DNA of 64,000 bases from Rhizobium sp. ARZ01 (GCF_014851675.1 NZ_JACVAE010000002.1:124001-188000); one strand, 5' to 3'; counted from the first letter of the stretch, positions 18,137-30,612 are shown. Notes: generated from the letters alone by a model not told the origin. A program made the numbers and translations.

Positions 18137-19441
18137 CTATACCCGCACCACCTGCTCCACAAAATCCTCCGTCCCAAAAAACTTCAGATAGCGCTGCACC
18201 TCGGCCGGATCGCCCGTCGCCTTCTTCGGATTGTCGGACAGCTTTACCGCCGGCCGTCCATTGGCGTCGCTGACCTTGCAGACGACCGAGATAGGATCGA
18301 GTCCGCCGAAGGGCTGGGGCGCGCAGCCGATGAAGTCATTGGTGAGGTTTGTACCCCATCCGAAGCTCATGCGCACGCGGCCCTTGAAATGCTCATAGGT
18401 CTTTATGATGGTGTCGACGTCCAGCCCATCGGAGAAGATCAGCAGTTTCTCCCGCGGGTCGCGCCCCTTCTTTTTCCACCAGGCGATGATCTTCTCGCCA
18501 CCTTCAATCGGGGGGGCGCTGTCAGGGCGGAAGCCCGTCCAGTCTGCGACCCAGTCCGGTGCATTTTTCAGGAAGGCCGCGGTGCCGAAGGAATCGGGCA
18601 ACACGATCAAAAGGTTGCCGCCATAGAGCTGGTTCCAGTCCTGCAATACCTTGTAGGGCGCGGCTGCCAGTTCCGCGTCGGTCCGCGTCAGTGCGGCGGC
18701 CACCATCGGCAGTTCATGTGCATTGGTGCCGAGCGCCTCCAGATCCGTATCCATGGCAAGCAGCACGTTGCTCGTGCCGGAAAAGGATGCCCCGATGCCC
18801 TCCTTCAGTGCCTCGACGCACCAGCGCTGCCACAGGAAGGAATGCCGCCGGCGGGTGCCGAAATCGGAAATGCGCAGGTCCGGACGCTGGCGCAGCAGCT
18901 CGACCTTGGCCCACATCTTCGCCTTTGCCCGGGCATAGAGCACGTCGAGCGCAAACTCGCCCATACCCTTCATTGCCGAGCGCGAGCGCAATTCGTTGAT
19001 GATCGCCAGCGCCGGGATCTCCCACATGGTGGTGTGCGACCAACGGCCGGAAAACGTCAACTCATACTGCCCGTCCTTGCGCGCCAGATGATAGTCCGGC
19101 AGCTGGAAATCGGCGAGCCAGGCGAGGAACTCCGGCGAAAATATCTGCTTCTTGCCGTAGAAGGTGTTGCCGGCAAGCCAGATCATCTCCTTCTTGGTGA
19201 AGCGGATCGTGCGGGCATAGTCGAGCTGGTCGCGCAATTCCTGCTCATCGATCTCGTCAGAAAGCCGCACCGTTTTCGTCCGGTTGATCAGCGAGAACGT
19301 GGCGTCGACGTCCGGATAGAGCTTCCAGATCATCTGCAGCATGAGAAGCTTATAGAAATCGGTATCGAGGAGGCTGCGTACGATCGGGTCGAGCTTCCAG
19401 GCATTGTCGTACACGCGACGGGCAATATCCGTCTTGGTCAT
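18137..19441 (-). CDS. pncB: PncB, nicotinate phosphoribosyltransferase
   Basis: A 434-residue enzyme of NAD salvage that makes nicotinate mononucleotide from nicotinate and PRPP with ATP hydrolysis. Family patterns include [15 protein letters not shown] near the N-terminus, [11 protein letters not shown] in the middle (the phosphoribosyl site region) and [17 protein letters not shown] near the C-terminus. The start at 19441 ([13 protein letters not shown]) is the usual one; an in-frame extension to 19516 lacks similarity to the family. It stands alone, convergent with rhaDI. Confidence 0.94.
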   Translation of the reverse strand: MTKTDIARRVYDNAWKLDPIVRSLLDTDFYKLLMLQMIWKLYPDVDATFSLINRTKTVRLSDEIDEQELRDQLDYARTIRFTKKEMIWLAGNTFYGKKQIFSPEFLAWLADFQLPDYHLARKDGQYELTFSGRWSHTTMWEIPALAIINELRSRSAMKGMGEFALDVLYARAKAKMWAKVELLRQRPDLRISDFGTRRRHSFLWQRWCVEALKEGIGASFSGTSNVLLAMDTDLEALGTNAHELPMVAAALTRTDAELAAAPYKVLQDWNQLYGGNLLIVLPDSFGTAAFLKNAPDWVADWTGFRPDSAPPIEGGEKIIAWWKKKGRDPREKLLIFSDGLDVDTIIKTYEHFKGRVRMSFGWGTNLTNDFIGCAPQPFGGLDPISVVCKVSDANGRPAVKLSDNPKKATGDPAEVQRYLKFFGTEDFVEQVVRV

Positions 19442-19683
19442 GAAATCGAACCTCGCTGCACTTCGCGCGGCACCGATCCGTTCTACCGAAACGAAACCGC
19501 GGGCGGTTGCGCACACCGCTTACGACGCACTCATGGCACGCCTATCGGGGCTCCTGCAAGACTAAGGAATGAGATTGGGGCAAGTAAAGCCGGGCCGGAT
19601 TGTGGAACGATAAGCTCTTGTATTCTTTCCGCCTTCAATCAATGCTGGCGATGTTGATCAACTCGCTCTCAGGAGGCGCGTCC

Positions 19684-19938
19684 ATGGGTATCGAAAGCAT
19701 CATCGTCTTTCTTATCGTCGGTGCAGTCGCAGGCTGGCTGGCCGGCCTCATCGTTTCGGGCTACGGCTTCGGTCTCATCGGTAACATCGTCGTCGGCATC
19801 ATCGGCGCCTTCATCGCGGGTTACCTGCTCCCGGCACTCGGTATCGGCGTCGGCGGCGGTGTCGTCTGGTCGATCATCCATGCCACGATCGGCGCTGTGA
19901 TCCTCCTCATGCTGATCAGGATCGTCAAGCGGGCCTGA
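19684..19938 (+). CDS. GlsB/YeaQ/YmgE-family small stress membrane protein
   Basis: An 84-residue integral membrane protein with three hydrophobic helices and Gly-rich turns, including VGAVAGWLAGLIV, IVVGIIGAFIAGYLLPALGIG and IHATIGAVILLMLIRIVKR. This is the transglycosylase-associated/GlsB-YeaQ-YmgE family, found widely and often stress-induced; its molecular function is unknown. The ATG at 19684 is preceded by a strong Shine-Dalgarno sequence (CAGGAGGCG), which decides the start over an upstream in-frame codon at 19600. Confidence 0.88.
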   Translation: MGIESIIVFLIVGAVAGWLAGLIVSGYGFGLIGNIVVGIIGAFIAGYLLPALGIGVGGGVVWSIIHATIGAVILLMLIRIVKRA

Positions 19939-20113
19939 TCGGCGCGCCGGCAGCATAGCGCCCGTAAGGCGACCTCCACTGCGGTGTGTCGGCGGTACAA
20001 CGCCGCCGGCACCGATATTCGGCTACTATGTGAGGAGATATTTGACGGACGACAAAGACGGTATCCGGAGCGTCATTCACACTTACGCGGTGCATGATCC
20101 GCACACTTGCTGA

Positions 20114-22432
<2,319 letters not shown>

Positions 22433-22457
22433 AACATTCCACATTGAGGATCTTGCA

Positions 22458-22479
22458 AGCGGCCCTTTCGCGGGCCGCT
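22458..22479 (+). terminator. Hairpin after the NIT-domain receptor gene
   Basis: Perfect 8-bp arms AGCGGCCC (22458-22465) and GGGCCGCT (22472-22479) with a 6-base loop lie 25 bp after the receptor stop codon. There is no T-tract after it, so it may be a Rho-assisted or mRNA-stabilising stem rather than a classical intrinsic terminator. Confidence 0.45.
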
Positions 22480-22595
22480 GGCCATGACACCGTTGCCGCG
22501 ATGTGGTGCGTATGCCGTTCATCACATCATTTCGATTTTACTCCAGCGGCAACTCCCGATAGGCTTCCGTGACCATATCGCTGGGAGAGAGGCCA

Positions 22596-23219
22596 ATGAA
22601 ACGCCGGTTTGCAGTCATCGCAGTCGCCTTGGCTTGTTCTGGAGCAGTCTATGCCCAAGACACCAGCATGAGTTTCTTCGTCACGAGTGTTAACCCCGGA
22701 AAGGGTGGCGACCTCGGCGGCCTGCAAGGGGCGGACGCCTATTGTGACTCTCTGGCGAAGGCTGCCGGGTCAACGGGCAAGACATGGAAGGCCTACCTCT
22801 CCACGGATACGGAGAATGCCAAGGACCGGATCGGCAGTGGCCCCTGGTACAACGCCAAGGGCGAGAAGATTGCTGACGATGTTGCATCCCTGCATGGCGC
22901 GACGAACAACCTGACGAAACAGACGGCACTCAATGAGAAGGGCGAAGTCATCAACGGTAGGGGTGACACGCCAAACCGTCATGATATCCTGACAGGCTCG
23001 AAAGCGGATGGAACCGCTGCGGCGGAAACGTGTGGCAACTGGACGATGGGCGGGGCGGACGGTGTTGCGATTGTCGGCCATAGTGACCGCACGGGCTTGA
23101 ACGAGTCTGCCGAGGCCAAATCCTGGAACGCTTCGCATCCAACGCGTGGCGGCTGCACGGTCGAGGCGTTCAAAGGCACTGGCGGGGACGGGCTGTTTTA
23201 TTGTTTCGCCGCGAACTAG
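22596..23219 (+). CDS. Secreted protein with a C-type-lectin/endostatin-like fold
   Basis: A 207-residue exported protein: signal peptide 1-20 (MKRRF..., cleavage after VYA), then a Cys-containing domain. The patterns FFVTSVNPGKGGDLGGLQGADAYC, TWKAYLST and a C-terminal GGCTVEAF...GLFYCFA resemble the endostatin/C-type-lectin-like fold of bacterial secreted proteins, with two probable disulphides. The function and ligand are unknown; carbohydrate binding is only a possibility. The start at 22596 is preceded by GGGAGAGAGG. It lies alone after the chemoreceptor gene. Confidence 0.75.
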   Translation: MKRRFAVIAVALACSGAVYAQDTSMSFFVTSVNPGKGGDLGGLQGADAYCDSLAKAAGSTGKTWKAYLSTDTENAKDRIGSGPWYNAKGEKIADDVASLHGATNNLTKQTALNEKGEVINGRGDTPNRHDILTGSKADGTAAAETCGNWTMGGADGVAIVGHSDRTGLNESAEAKSWNASHPTRGGCTVEAFKGTGGDGLFYCFAAN

Positions 23220-23305
23220 CCAAAAGGTCCAGGGTCAGGACTATGCGGCTGTGTCACCGCATGTCGGGATGGTTCGAGATCAGAAGGGCGAGTGGCACTG
23301 TCAAT

Positions 23306-23584
23306 CTATCGCACGATCGCGTCGTTTGCGGCGTACCATTCTGACGGTTCCACTTTCAAATGCTCGATCGCAATCATGGTGACGATCGTGCTTATCCTTC
23401 CAAGCTCTTCCTGAAACTGCTCCGGTGTGAGCGGAACCGCGCCAGCGGCAATATCTTCTTCGGAAAGAGGATCGAGGTCGAACTTCAGATTGCTCGCAAC
23501 CACATTCACAGATGCCAATTGATGCAGGATGGCTGCAAGTGCGATACCCTCCAATGGGCGAATGCGATCGGCCGGCTTCATCAT
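23306..23584 (-). CDS. Hypothetical acidic protein, 92 residues
   Basis: Not recognised. The 92-residue product is acidic and soluble, with helical stretches (LEGIALAAILHQLASVNVVAS; PLTPEQFQEELGRISTIVTMIAIEHLKVE) and no signal peptide. The start at 23584 gives Met-Met and has an upstream GGGGAC ribosome-binding site; the in-frame extension to 23761 lacks one and is unlikely. It lies downstream of the LuxR-type gene on the same strand, 319 bp away. Confidence 0.55.
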   Translation of the reverse strand: MMKPADRIRPLEGIALAAILHQLASVNVVASNLKFDLDPLSEEDIAAGAVPLTPEQFQEELGRISTIVTMIAIEHLKVEPSEWYAANDAIVR

Positions 23585-23903
23585 GTCGTCCCCGTTTTTG
23601 GCAACACTTTGTGTTCTCCAGAACAAGCTGACAGCCTGCACGCAGGAGTCAAGCCAGAGTGAAACAACGTAAGTCGAAACGACTATCTCAGAGATTGGAA
23701 CCGTACTGAGACGAGATAGGTTTTGTGCCAGCGCGCGCTCATTTCGGATCGCGAACTTCATTCCTCGACTGGACGCCTGAATTGCCGACGGCTAATCGGC
23801 GCTGCTGCTGCTATGCTTCTTCGACGAGCAGAAGCAGAATATCGAAGGGCTTTTCCAATCTGAGTGGGTTCATCGAGGGGGCGGACAAAAGAGGGTGCGC
23901 TGC
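23585..23903. other. Intergenic region with an inverted repeat between the LuxR-type gene and the hypothetical gene
   Basis: No gene is supported here. CTATCTCAG at 23683-23691 is mirrored by CTGAG-AC-GAGATAG ending at 23719, giving 7-bp outer arms CTATCTC/GAGATAG plus inner CAG/CTG pairing. It lies about 100-135 bp upstream of the 92-residue gene, so it could be an operator or a terminator stem of the LuxR-type gene. Part of this region is AT-richer than the surroundings. Confidence 0.35.
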
Positions 23904-25016
23904 TCATGCGATAGTTTTGGCAGTGCCCCCATCTTCTTCATCAAGTAACTTGAGGGTTGAAAAACGGGAGATCAGCTCTGATTGCCTACTCATCCCCGTC
24001 TTGGAAAGCACTCTCTTCACCTGCGTTCTTACGGTTTCGACACTCACGTCATATCTTTCTGAGATACTCCGTATGGATTCGCCCAGGCACAAATTCTTGG
24101 CGACCCGTGTTTCGGAAGCGGTCAGATCGTAAAGCGTCGAAAGCAGTTCGGACAGGTCACCTTTAGCCGTGCTCAGCGAGGCGACAGTGACGATAAACTC
24201 GGTCCTGGCAAACAAATCCCGAGCCTGGCGTCGCAGTGGCACCACATGTAGCACCACGGGAACGGTTCCGTCTCTTGCAAGTACGGGAACTGACTGAACG
24301 ACCATGTCCCGGTTCGATCTGCGGAGAGCTTCCTTCAGGAGACCATGTGCCCGAGCATCTCTCAGTGCCAATCTGTCTTGTGCGCCGATGAGTATTTCAT
24401 GGCTAATGGCTTCAAACAGGGAATTAATCCGCTGGACTCTCCCATCGTACGAAACGAGAAGCGCGGGAATGCCAAGGGCTTCCAGATGCGAAAGGGTATT
24501 CGATTCCTGCTCTTGGCGGACCCGTGTTGCCAAAGCGGAGGCGCGGGCGATGTGCGGTCGCAGTCCGTTCAGATAGGCGATGACCGAAGTCGAGATTGGA
24601 CCGCGCTCATGAAGCTGGTCGATAGAAAAGATCGCAAAGTCGCCGCTCGCCCCTACAATGTAGGTTGCCGCGGTCCAGCCAAGGCCACGCGGCCGCAGGA
24701 ACTCAGTGTAGATAGGATGATTGATAAACTCCTCTTCATCACACCATTCAGAATCACTGGTAAAATAGTTGCACTTCTGCGAAATAAGCCTCTGTGCGCG
24801 GATATTTTTCTCCGCCCACCCCTGTGAAATCATATCTTCCAGGTGGATTTTACAGTTTTCACTCGCCGCGATCGCGGAGAACCCTGCTCCAGACGTATAA
24901 ATCGACCCGCCAAAGGAACCTGTGACTTCTGCTATGCGCTCAATGACAGAAGACCAAAGCTCCGGAATGACCGCTGCTTCATAAATACGGTCTACAAGCT
25001 CGACATCGTCTTCCAT
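23904..25016 (-). CDS. LuxR-family transcriptional regulator with C-terminal helix-turn-helix
   Basis: About 370 residues. The C-terminal 65 form a GerE/LuxR-type HTH (LTASETRVAKNLCLGESIRSISERYDVSVETVRTQVKRVLSKTGMSRQSEL). The N-terminal part looks like a PAS/GAF-type sensor (LGIPALLVSYDGRVQRINSL near residue 200), not an acyl-homoserine-lactone domain, so there is no evidence for quorum sensing. I use the ATG at 25016; in-frame TTG at 25055 and GTG next to it could add 13 residues. Codon use and lower GC differ from the neighbours, which hints at a more recent arrival. Confidence 0.8.
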   Translation of the reverse strand: MEDDVELVDRIYEAAVIPELWSSVIERIAEVTGSFGGSIYTSGAGFSAIAASENCKIHLEDMISQGWAEKNIRAQRLISQKCNYFTSDSEWCDEEEFINHPIYTEFLRPRGLGWTAATYIVGASGDFAIFSIDQLHERGPISTSVIAYLNGLRPHIARASALATRVRQEQESNTLSHLEALGIPALLVSYDGRVQRINSLFEAISHEILIGAQDRLALRDARAHGLLKEALRRSNRDMVVQSVPVLARDGTVPVVLHVVPLRRQARDLFARTEFIVTVASLSTAKGDLSELLSTLYDLTASETRVAKNLCLGESIRSISERYDVSVETVRTQVKRVLSKTGMSRQSELISRFSTLKLLDEEDGGTAKTIA

Positions 25017-25205
25017 CTCTCTGTTACAACTCTCTTCCTTGGCGCACTCCACCAAGAGTAGAAATTCTAGATGAATTAGATGTTAATCATGCTTTGAAGA
25101 AAGGGGAAAAATGGATTCACTGTGAAAAACGTGGGCCGCCCCTGTGAATCAGCAAGTGCTGCAAGCCCAGACAACAGACAAATATTTGTAATTCAAGTAG
25201 AAAAA

Positions 25206-25280
25206 TGGTGCTGCTAGAGAGATTTGAACTCTCGGCCTCTCCCTTACCAAGGGAGTGCTCTACCCCTGAGCTATAGCAGC
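25206..25280 (-). tRNA. tRNA-Thr (anticodon GGU), CCA encoded
   Basis: The minus strand folds as a tRNA: acceptor GCTGCTA pairs with TAGCAGC, then discriminator A and an encoded CCA (25206-25208 on the plus strand). The anticodon stem CTCCC/GGGAG encloses loop TTGGTAA, so the anticodon is GGT (Thr, ACC codons). The T arm contains GTTCAAATC. A short T-run follows the CCA and may terminate transcription. Confidence 0.95.
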
Positions 25281-25435
25281 ATCCGCGAAGCAGTCTGGCT
25301 GCGTTCGCATCAAGCGAGGCGCCTATTGCCACAGTCTCACCCCCTATGCAAGCCGCAAACGCATCATGGGGACAACAAAATCTGGAAAACGTCGTTGCGC
25401 TTTTGTGGGGGCCGAATTCGCGCTATCGATGGCAT

Positions 25436-25672
25436 ATGCAAAGCAAAGACCATACGGACGGCGACGGCACACGCGGCGAGCGCAAGGAAAAAACCCGGGC
25501 ACCTGAAAGCGAGGCTGTGCGGGCACGCGCCGAAGAGCGCCGGACGCGGCTCGCAAAGACTTTACGCGACAATCTCGCCCGCCGTAAGCAACAGGCCCGC
25601 GCGCGCCGCGAAGGTGCCGCCGACGAGACGGAAGGCCTGCCTGCCGCAAAAACGGACGAATCAGAGAACTAG
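25436..25672 (+). CDS. Small Arg-rich hypothetical protein upstream of murA
   Basis: A 78-residue, highly charged, probably helical or disordered protein rich in Arg, Lys, Glu and Ala (RARAEERRTRLAKTLRDNLARRKQQARARR). No signal peptide or membrane segment. Its position upstream of murA looks conserved in rhizobia, but no function can be assigned. An in-frame start at 25346 would add 30 residues overlapping the region near tRNA-Thr; the ATG at 25436 gives the compact charged protein. Confidence 0.6.
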   Translation: MQSKDHTDGDGTRGERKEKTRAPESEAVRARAEERRTRLAKTLRDNLARRKQQARARREGAADETEGLPAAKTDESEN

Positions 25673-25919
25673 GCTTGAACAGCGCCGTTCCTGGCGCCGG
25701 GCGATGTCATCGAGAAGGTCGCTGCGTGCGGCATCGCGAGAGCTGAGGCGCAATCTGGCCGCGGCAAAACTTCCCTGGGGACAGGATCAGCCCAGCATAT
25801 ACACTTCCAAGCCCGCGCGAATGCGGTGGACTTCATTTTTTTGTGACGATGCTCTAAAGAGGCGCCTTCCTCCAAGAGCCGTTAGTTTGAGAAAGGCGGG
25901 CGCGGGCCCGTAGGGACAC

Positions 25920-27212
25920 ATGGATCGTATCAGGATTGTAGGCGGCAATGAGCTCAAGGGCGTGATCCCGATTTCGGGCGCCAAGAATGCAGCACTCCCG
26001 CTGATGATCGCCTCGCTCCTGACGGACGACACGCTGACGCTGGAAAACGTGCCGCATCTGGCCGACGTCGAACAACTCATCCGCATCCTCGGCAACCACG
26101 GTGCCGACATTTCCGTGAACGGCCGCCGCGAGCGTCAGAGCGAAGGCTATTCGCGCACCATCCACTTCACCTCGCGTCAGATCGTCGACACGACCGCCCC
26201 CTACGAGCTGGTCTCGCGGATGCGGGCGAGCTTCTGGGTCATCGGCCCGCTTCTGGCGCGCGAAGGCCACGCGCGCGTCTCGCTGCCGGGCGGATGCGCA
26301 ATCGGCACCCGCCCGGTCGACCTCTTCATCGAGGCGCTGGCCGCGCTCGGTGCGAAGATCGAGATCGATGGCGGCTACGTCGACGCGACCGCGCCGGATG
26401 GCGGGCTGATTGGCGCGCACTACACCTTCCCTAAAGTGTCCGTCGGCGCGACGCACGTGATGCTGATGGCGGCAACCCTTGCCCGCGGCACCACGGTGAT
26501 CGGCAACGCCGCACGCGAGCCCGAAGTGCAGGATCTTGCCAAATGCCTGAATGCGATGGGCGCGAAGATCACCGGCGCCGGCACGAGCACCATCACCATC
26601 GAGGGGGTCGCAGCCCTCTCCGGCGCACGCCATCGCGTGCTGCCCGACCGCATCGAGACCGGCACCTATGCCATGGCCGTGGCCATGACCGGCGGCGACG
26701 TTTTGCTGGAAGGCACTGAGGCAGGACTGCTTTCGACGGCACTGGAGGCTATCCGCCGCACGGGCGCAGAAATTACTTCGACCGAAAGCGGCATCCGCGT
26801 CGTCCGCAACGGCGGCGGCATCAAGCCGGTCGACATCGTCACCGATCCCTACCCGGGCTTTCCGACCGACCTGCAGGCCCAGTTCATGGGTTTGATGACG
26901 AAATCCACGGGCGTTTCGCACATCACCGAGACGATCTTCGAAAACCGCTTCATGCACGTGCAGGAACTGGCCCGGCTTGGTGCAAAGATCTCGCTTTCCG
27001 GCCAGACAGCAAAGATCGAGGGCGTGGAACGCCTACGCGGTGCGCCCGTGATGGCAACGGACCTGCGCGCCTCTGTCTCCCTGGTGATCGCCGGCCTTGC
27101 CGCCGAGGGCGAGACGATGGTCTCGCGCGTCTACCACCTCGATCGCGGCTTCGAGCGCCTGGAAGAAAAACTGCGTCGCTGCGGCGCATCCGTCGAGCGC
27201 GTCAGCGACTGA
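25920..27212 (+). CDS. murA: MurA, UDP-N-acetylglucosamine 1-carboxyvinyltransferase
   Basis: A 430-residue enolpyruvyl transferase that makes the first committed peptidoglycan precursor from UDP-GlcNAc and phosphoenolpyruvate in the cytoplasm. The catalytic Cys126 lies in [16 protein letters not shown], so it should be sensitive to fosfomycin like most MurA. Lys22 in [10 protein letters not shown] is the conserved substrate-binding lysine. Length is typical. It begins a same-strand run of housekeeping genes. Confidence 0.97.
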   Translation: MDRIRIVGGNELKGVIPISGAKNAALPLMIASLLTDDTLTLENVPHLADVEQLIRILGNHGADISVNGRRERQSEGYSRTIHFTSRQIVDTTAPYELVSRMRASFWVIGPLLAREGHARVSLPGGCAIGTRPVDLFIEALAALGAKIEIDGGYVDATAPDGGLIGAHYTFPKVSVGATHVMLMAATLARGTTVIGNAAREPEVQDLAKCLNAMGAKITGAGTSTITIEGVAALSGARHRVLPDRIETGTYAMAVAMTGGDVLLEGTEAGLLSTALEAIRRTGAEITSTESGIRVVRNGGGIKPVDIVTDPYPGFPTDLQAQFMGLMTKSTGVSHITETIFENRFMHVQELARLGAKISLSGQTAKIEGVERLRGAPVMATDLRASVSLVIAGLAAEGETMVSRVYHLDRGFERLEEKLRRCGASVERVSD

Positions 27213-27435
27213 GACCGCGCACATCATTTTAGCCGCCGTCCGGAAGCGCCATGCAGCGGGACGGCGGTTGCGCTTGCCGGCCTCCCGTCCTATCTCCTGA
27301 GCAGGCAGAAACAGGTGGCCCCTTCGCCTTTCGCCCGGCTTCTCCGTCGCCGTATAGGCACGGCATCGGTCGGAGGCTCAGGGCAGACGCAGGCCGCCAA
27401 AACGGAATGCGACGCGGTCGCCCGGAAGGAGCGCT

Positions 27436-27873
27436 ATGGACAGTCTGAAGTTGCTGGCATTGGATGCGGACGATCTCGCCGTCCTTTCTGCACATCTGCA
27501 GGACGGCGTGTTCAAGACGGGTGACATCAGCTGGGATGCCCGCCACGGCGTTTTTTCCGCCGCCATCAACCGGTTCGTCTGGGAAAAGGCGGGAGAGCGA
27601 CACAAGGGCTTTCAGCGCCGCCGCGCACTGATCGCCTTCAAGCGGGTGCGCGCGGTGCGATCGATTGGCATCGACCGGAAGGACAATGACGCCGTGCTGT
27701 CGCTGCTGGCGATCCGCTTTGCACCATCGGCAGATGGTCCGGAGGGGACGGTCGAATTTTTGATGTCCGGCGACGCCTCTATCGTACTTGAGGTGGAATG
27801 CATCGAAAGTCAGCTTGCGGATACGGGCGGCGCGTGGGAAACCAGCTTGAAACCTCGCCATCCGGCGGGCTAG
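27436..27873 (+). CDS. DUF2948 family protein
   Basis: A 145-residue soluble protein of the alphaproteobacterial DUF2948 family: KLLALDADDLAVLSAHLQDGV at the N-terminus, FVWEKAGERHKGFQRRRALIAF in the middle and LEVECIESQLADTG near the C-terminus. Function unknown. In rhizobia it typically lies between murA and hisD, as here, so it probably belongs to a conserved housekeeping neighbourhood. Confidence 0.88.
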   Translation: MDSLKLLALDADDLAVLSAHLQDGVFKTGDISWDARHGVFSAAINRFVWEKAGERHKGFQRRRALIAFKRVRAVRSIGIDRKDNDAVLSLLAIRFAPSADGPEGTVEFLMSGDASIVLEVECIESQLADTGGAWETSLKPRHPAG

Positions 27874-27987
27874 AGCATTGGATGGCCTGCTCCGGTCGAA
27901 CACTCAAGCGCGGGCCGAGCCCGGTGCTTGCAGATGCTCACGGCCGAGCAGAATACGGGACCCCGGAAATGACAGGAAGTTTTGGAA

Positions 27988-29286
27988 TTGGCGATCAGGC
28001 TTGATTATCGCGACGGCGACTTCGAAACGCGGTTCGCCGTTTTTCTGACGACCAAGCGCGAGGTGTCGGAGGACGTGAACGCTACGGTTCGCGCGATCAT
28101 CGACGACGTTCGTGAAAATGGTGACAAGGCACTTGCGGCCTATTCGCTGCGCTTCGACGGGCTCGACTTCAACGTTACTGCGATGCGCGTAGCCGCGGAC
28201 GAGATCGAAAGCGCCTATCGTGAAACGCCTGCCGAACTCATTGCGGCACTCGAACTGGCTGCCGCACGTATCGAAAAGCACCACGCACGCCAGCTGCCGA
28301 AGGACGATATCTACGAAGACGACATCGGCGTCGGGCTTGGCTCGCGCTGGACGGCGATCGATGCGGTGGGCCTCTACGTTCCCGGCGGAACGGCAAGCTA
28401 TCCGAGTTCGGTGCTGATGAACGCGGTTCCGGCAAAGGTTGCGGGCGTGCCGCGCATCGTCATGGTCGTGCCGGCCAAGGAGGGCGCGATCAATCCGGTG
28501 GTGCTGGCGGCCGCCCGCATTGCCGGCGTCGATGAGATTTATCGCATCGGCGGCGCCCAGGCCGTGGCAGCGCTCGCCTACGGTACCGCGACGATAGCGC
28601 CGGTGGCCAAGATCACCGGGCCCGGCAACGCCTTCGTTGCCGCCGCCAAGCGCCAGGTGTTCGGCACGGTCGGCATCGACATGATCGCCGGCCCCTCCGA
28701 GGTGCTGGTGATTGCCGACGGCGAAAACGATCCCGACTGGCTCGCCGCAGATCTTCTGGCCCAGGCCGAGCACGATCACGGCGCGCAATCGATCCTGATC
28801 ACCGACAGCGCAGAACTCGCCGATGCCGTGGAGGCCGCCGTTGCGCGCCAGCTCAAGGCGCTCGCGCGCTCCGAGACCGCCGAGGCGAGCTGGCGGGACT
28901 TCGGTGCGATCATCCTCGTGCCCGACCTGGAAAAGGCGGTGCCGCTGGCCAACCGGATCGCCGCCGAGCATCTGGAGATTGCAACGGCTGACGCGGAGGC
29001 CTTCGTGCCGAAGATCCGCAATGCGGGCGCGATCTTCGTCGGTCGCCACACGCCCGAGGTCATCGGCGACTATGTCGGCGGATCGAACCACGTGCTGCCG
29101 ACCGCGCGCTCGGCGCGCTTTTCTTCCGGTCTTTCGGTTCTCGACTACATGAAGCGCACCTCGATCCTGCGCCTTGGCCCTGACCAGCTTCGCACGCTTG
29201 GGCCAGCAGCCATCACACTGGCTGAGGCCGAAGGGCTCGGCGCGCATGCACGTTCCGTCGCAATTCGCCTCAATCCAGGAGGATGA
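27988..29286 (+). CDS. hisD: HisD, histidinol dehydrogenase
   Basis: A 432-residue enzyme for the last two oxidation steps of histidine synthesis (histidinol to histidine, NAD-dependent, zinc-binding). Zinc-site and active-site patterns are visible: [14 protein letters not shown] near residue 260 and [16 protein letters not shown] near 215. The start is not ATG: a TTG at 27988 is 6-9 bases after an AGGAAG Shine-Dalgarno sequence and gives MAIRLDYRD; a second TTG at 27982 is possible but too close to it. UPF0262 follows after 7 bp. Confidence 0.94.
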   Translation: MAIRLDYRDGDFETRFAVFLTTKREVSEDVNATVRAIIDDVRENGDKALAAYSLRFDGLDFNVTAMRVAADEIESAYRETPAELIAALELAAARIEKHHARQLPKDDIYEDDIGVGLGSRWTAIDAVGLYVPGGTASYPSSVLMNAVPAKVAGVPRIVMVVPAKEGAINPVVLAAARIAGVDEIYRIGGAQAVAALAYGTATIAPVAKITGPGNAFVAAAKRQVFGTVGIDMIAGPSEVLVIADGENDPDWLAADLLAQAEHDHGAQSILITDSAELADAVEAAVARQLKALARSETAEASWRDFGAIILVPDLEKAVPLANRIAAEHLEIATADAEAFVPKIRNAGAIFVGRHTPEVIGDYVGGSNHVLPTARSARFSSGLSVLDYMKRTSILRLGPDQLRTLGPAAITLAEAEGLGAHARSVAIRLNPGG

Positions 29287-29293
29287 AGGGCGT

Positions 29294-29770
29294 ATGACGA
29301 AGATGCCTGCATTCCGACTTTGCGACGTGGTGCTGGACGAGACGATCGGCCGTGCCACCCCGGACGTCGAGCATGAACGGGCGGTGGCCATCTTCGACCT
29401 GATCGAGGAGAACTTCTTCGAGCCCGTCGGCCACTCGGGCGGTCCATACCGGCTGCAGCTTTCGCTGATGGATTCGAAGCTGATCTTCGCCGTGACGACC
29501 GAGGACGGCAGCGCCGTCGCAACCCACATCCTGTCGCTCACACCCTTCCGGCGGATCGTCAAGGACTATTTCCTGATCTGCGAGAGCTATTACCAGGCGA
29601 TCCGCTCGGCCACGCCAAGCCAGATCGAGGCGATCGACATGGGTAGGCGCGGCATCCACAATGACGGGTCGCAGACGCTGATGGATCGCCTTTCCGGCAA
29701 GATCAAGCTGGATTTCGACACCGCGCGGCGGCTCTTTACGCTGGTCTGCGTACTCTATTGGCGCGGGTAA
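29294..29770 (+). CDS. UPF0262 family protein
   Basis: A 158-residue conserved alphaproteobacterial protein of unknown function. Family patterns include [42 protein letters not shown] and [13 protein letters not shown]. The start at 29294 follows an AGGAGGATG ribosome-binding stretch that overlaps the hisD end. It is coupled with the phosphatase-like gene that begins 5 bp after its stop. Confidence 0.9.
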   Translation: MTKMPAFRLCDVVLDETIGRATPDVEHERAVAIFDLIEENFFEPVGHSGGPYRLQLSLMDSKLIFAVTTEDGSAVATHILSLTPFRRIVKDYFLICESYYQAIRSATPSQIEAIDMGRRGIHNDGSQTLMDRLSGKIKLDFDTARRLFTLVCVLYWRG

Positions 29771-29775
29771 CCGGG

Positions 29776-30252
29776 ATGAGCGTCAGCGGCACGGGACAAG
29801 GGCAGGTCATGGCGCGCAGTCCCAGATCGCTCCTTTTCATGTGCCGCATGAACGCAGTCCGTTCGCCGATGGCCGAGGCAATTGCCCGCAGCGTCCTGCC
29901 GTTGGGCACCTACGTCGCCTCTGCCGGTATCCGCCCAGGCGAACGCGATCCCTTTGTCGACGTAGTCCTCGACGAAATTGGCCTTTCAATCGAGCGACAT
30001 GCCCCTCGCTCGCTCGAAGAACTGGAAGACGACTACTTCGACTTGATCGTGACGCTTGCGCCGGAGGCCCATCACGCGGCGCTGGAACTGACGCGCTCCA
30101 ATGCGGTAGAGGTTGTCTACTGGCCGACCCCCGATCCCACGGTTGCGACGGGGACACGCGAGCAGATCCTGGCAGCCTATCGGGAGGTGCGCAACCACCT
30201 TGCGTCGCTGATCGAACGTCGTCTCGGTGCGGGCGCGGCCACATCATCTTAA
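29776..30252 (+). CDS. Low-molecular-weight phosphotyrosine phosphatase family protein
   Basis: About 158 residues. The family P-loop CX5R is present as CRMNAVRSP, followed by EAIARSVLPLGTYVASAGIRPG, which matches the low-molecular-weight phosphatase/arsenate reductase fold. The C-terminal DP motif appears as WPTPDPT. The biochemical substrate is unknown; arsenate reductase is a common but unsupported annotation. The start could be 29776 (used) or 29809, which has a better GGCAGG site and gives MARSPRSLL. Confidence 0.82.
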   Translation: MSVSGTGQGQVMARSPRSLLFMCRMNAVRSPMAEAIARSVLPLGTYVASAGIRPGERDPFVDVVLDEIGLSIERHAPRSLEELEDDYFDLIVTLAPEAHHAALELTRSNAVEVVYWPTPDPTVATGTREQILAAYREVRNHLASLIERRLGAGAATSS

Positions 30253-30393
30253 GCAAAGATGAGTATGTTGCGATCGCATATGCAGAAAGCCGGATCATTG
30301 GTGTTCACAAAAGACCGCCGATTGTGTAGTTTCCGGCAAAATTTCGAGGGGCGGCATCGTGCGGCCCACTCAACGAAGGATCACCACTACAAT

Positions 30394-30612
30394 ATGGCCA
30401 AAGAAGAAGTCCTTGAATTCCCGGGTGTCGTAACGGAATTGCTGCCGAACGCCACTTTCCGCGTCAAGCTCGAGAACGAGCACGAGATCATCGCGCACAC
30501 GGCCGGCCGCATGCGCAAGAACCGCATCCGCGTGCTCGCCGGCGACAAGGTCCTCGTCGAAATGACCCCCTACGACCTCACCAAGGGCCGCATCACCTAT
30601 CGTTTCAAGTAA
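30394..30612 (+). CDS. infA: InfA, translation initiation factor IF-1
   Basis: A 72-residue OB-fold protein with the IF-1 core patterns [41 protein letters not shown] and [12 protein letters not shown]. It binds the ribosomal A site during initiation. The length is standard and the start is unambiguous. Encoded between the phosphatase-like gene and maf. Confidence 0.97.
   Translation: MAKEEVLEFPGVVTELLPNATFRVKLENEHEIIAHTAGRMRKNRIRVLAGDKVLVEMTPYDLTKGRITYRFK

Noticed and set aside
23904..25016. LuxR-type gene as a quorum-sensing receptor
   Set aside because: The N-terminal half lacks the acyl-homoserine-lactone-binding pattern and no luxI-type synthase gene is nearby.
25854..26957. Long minus-strand frame over murA
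   Set aside because: Shadow of murA; the protein reading is Arg/Asp/His-rich without known motifs.
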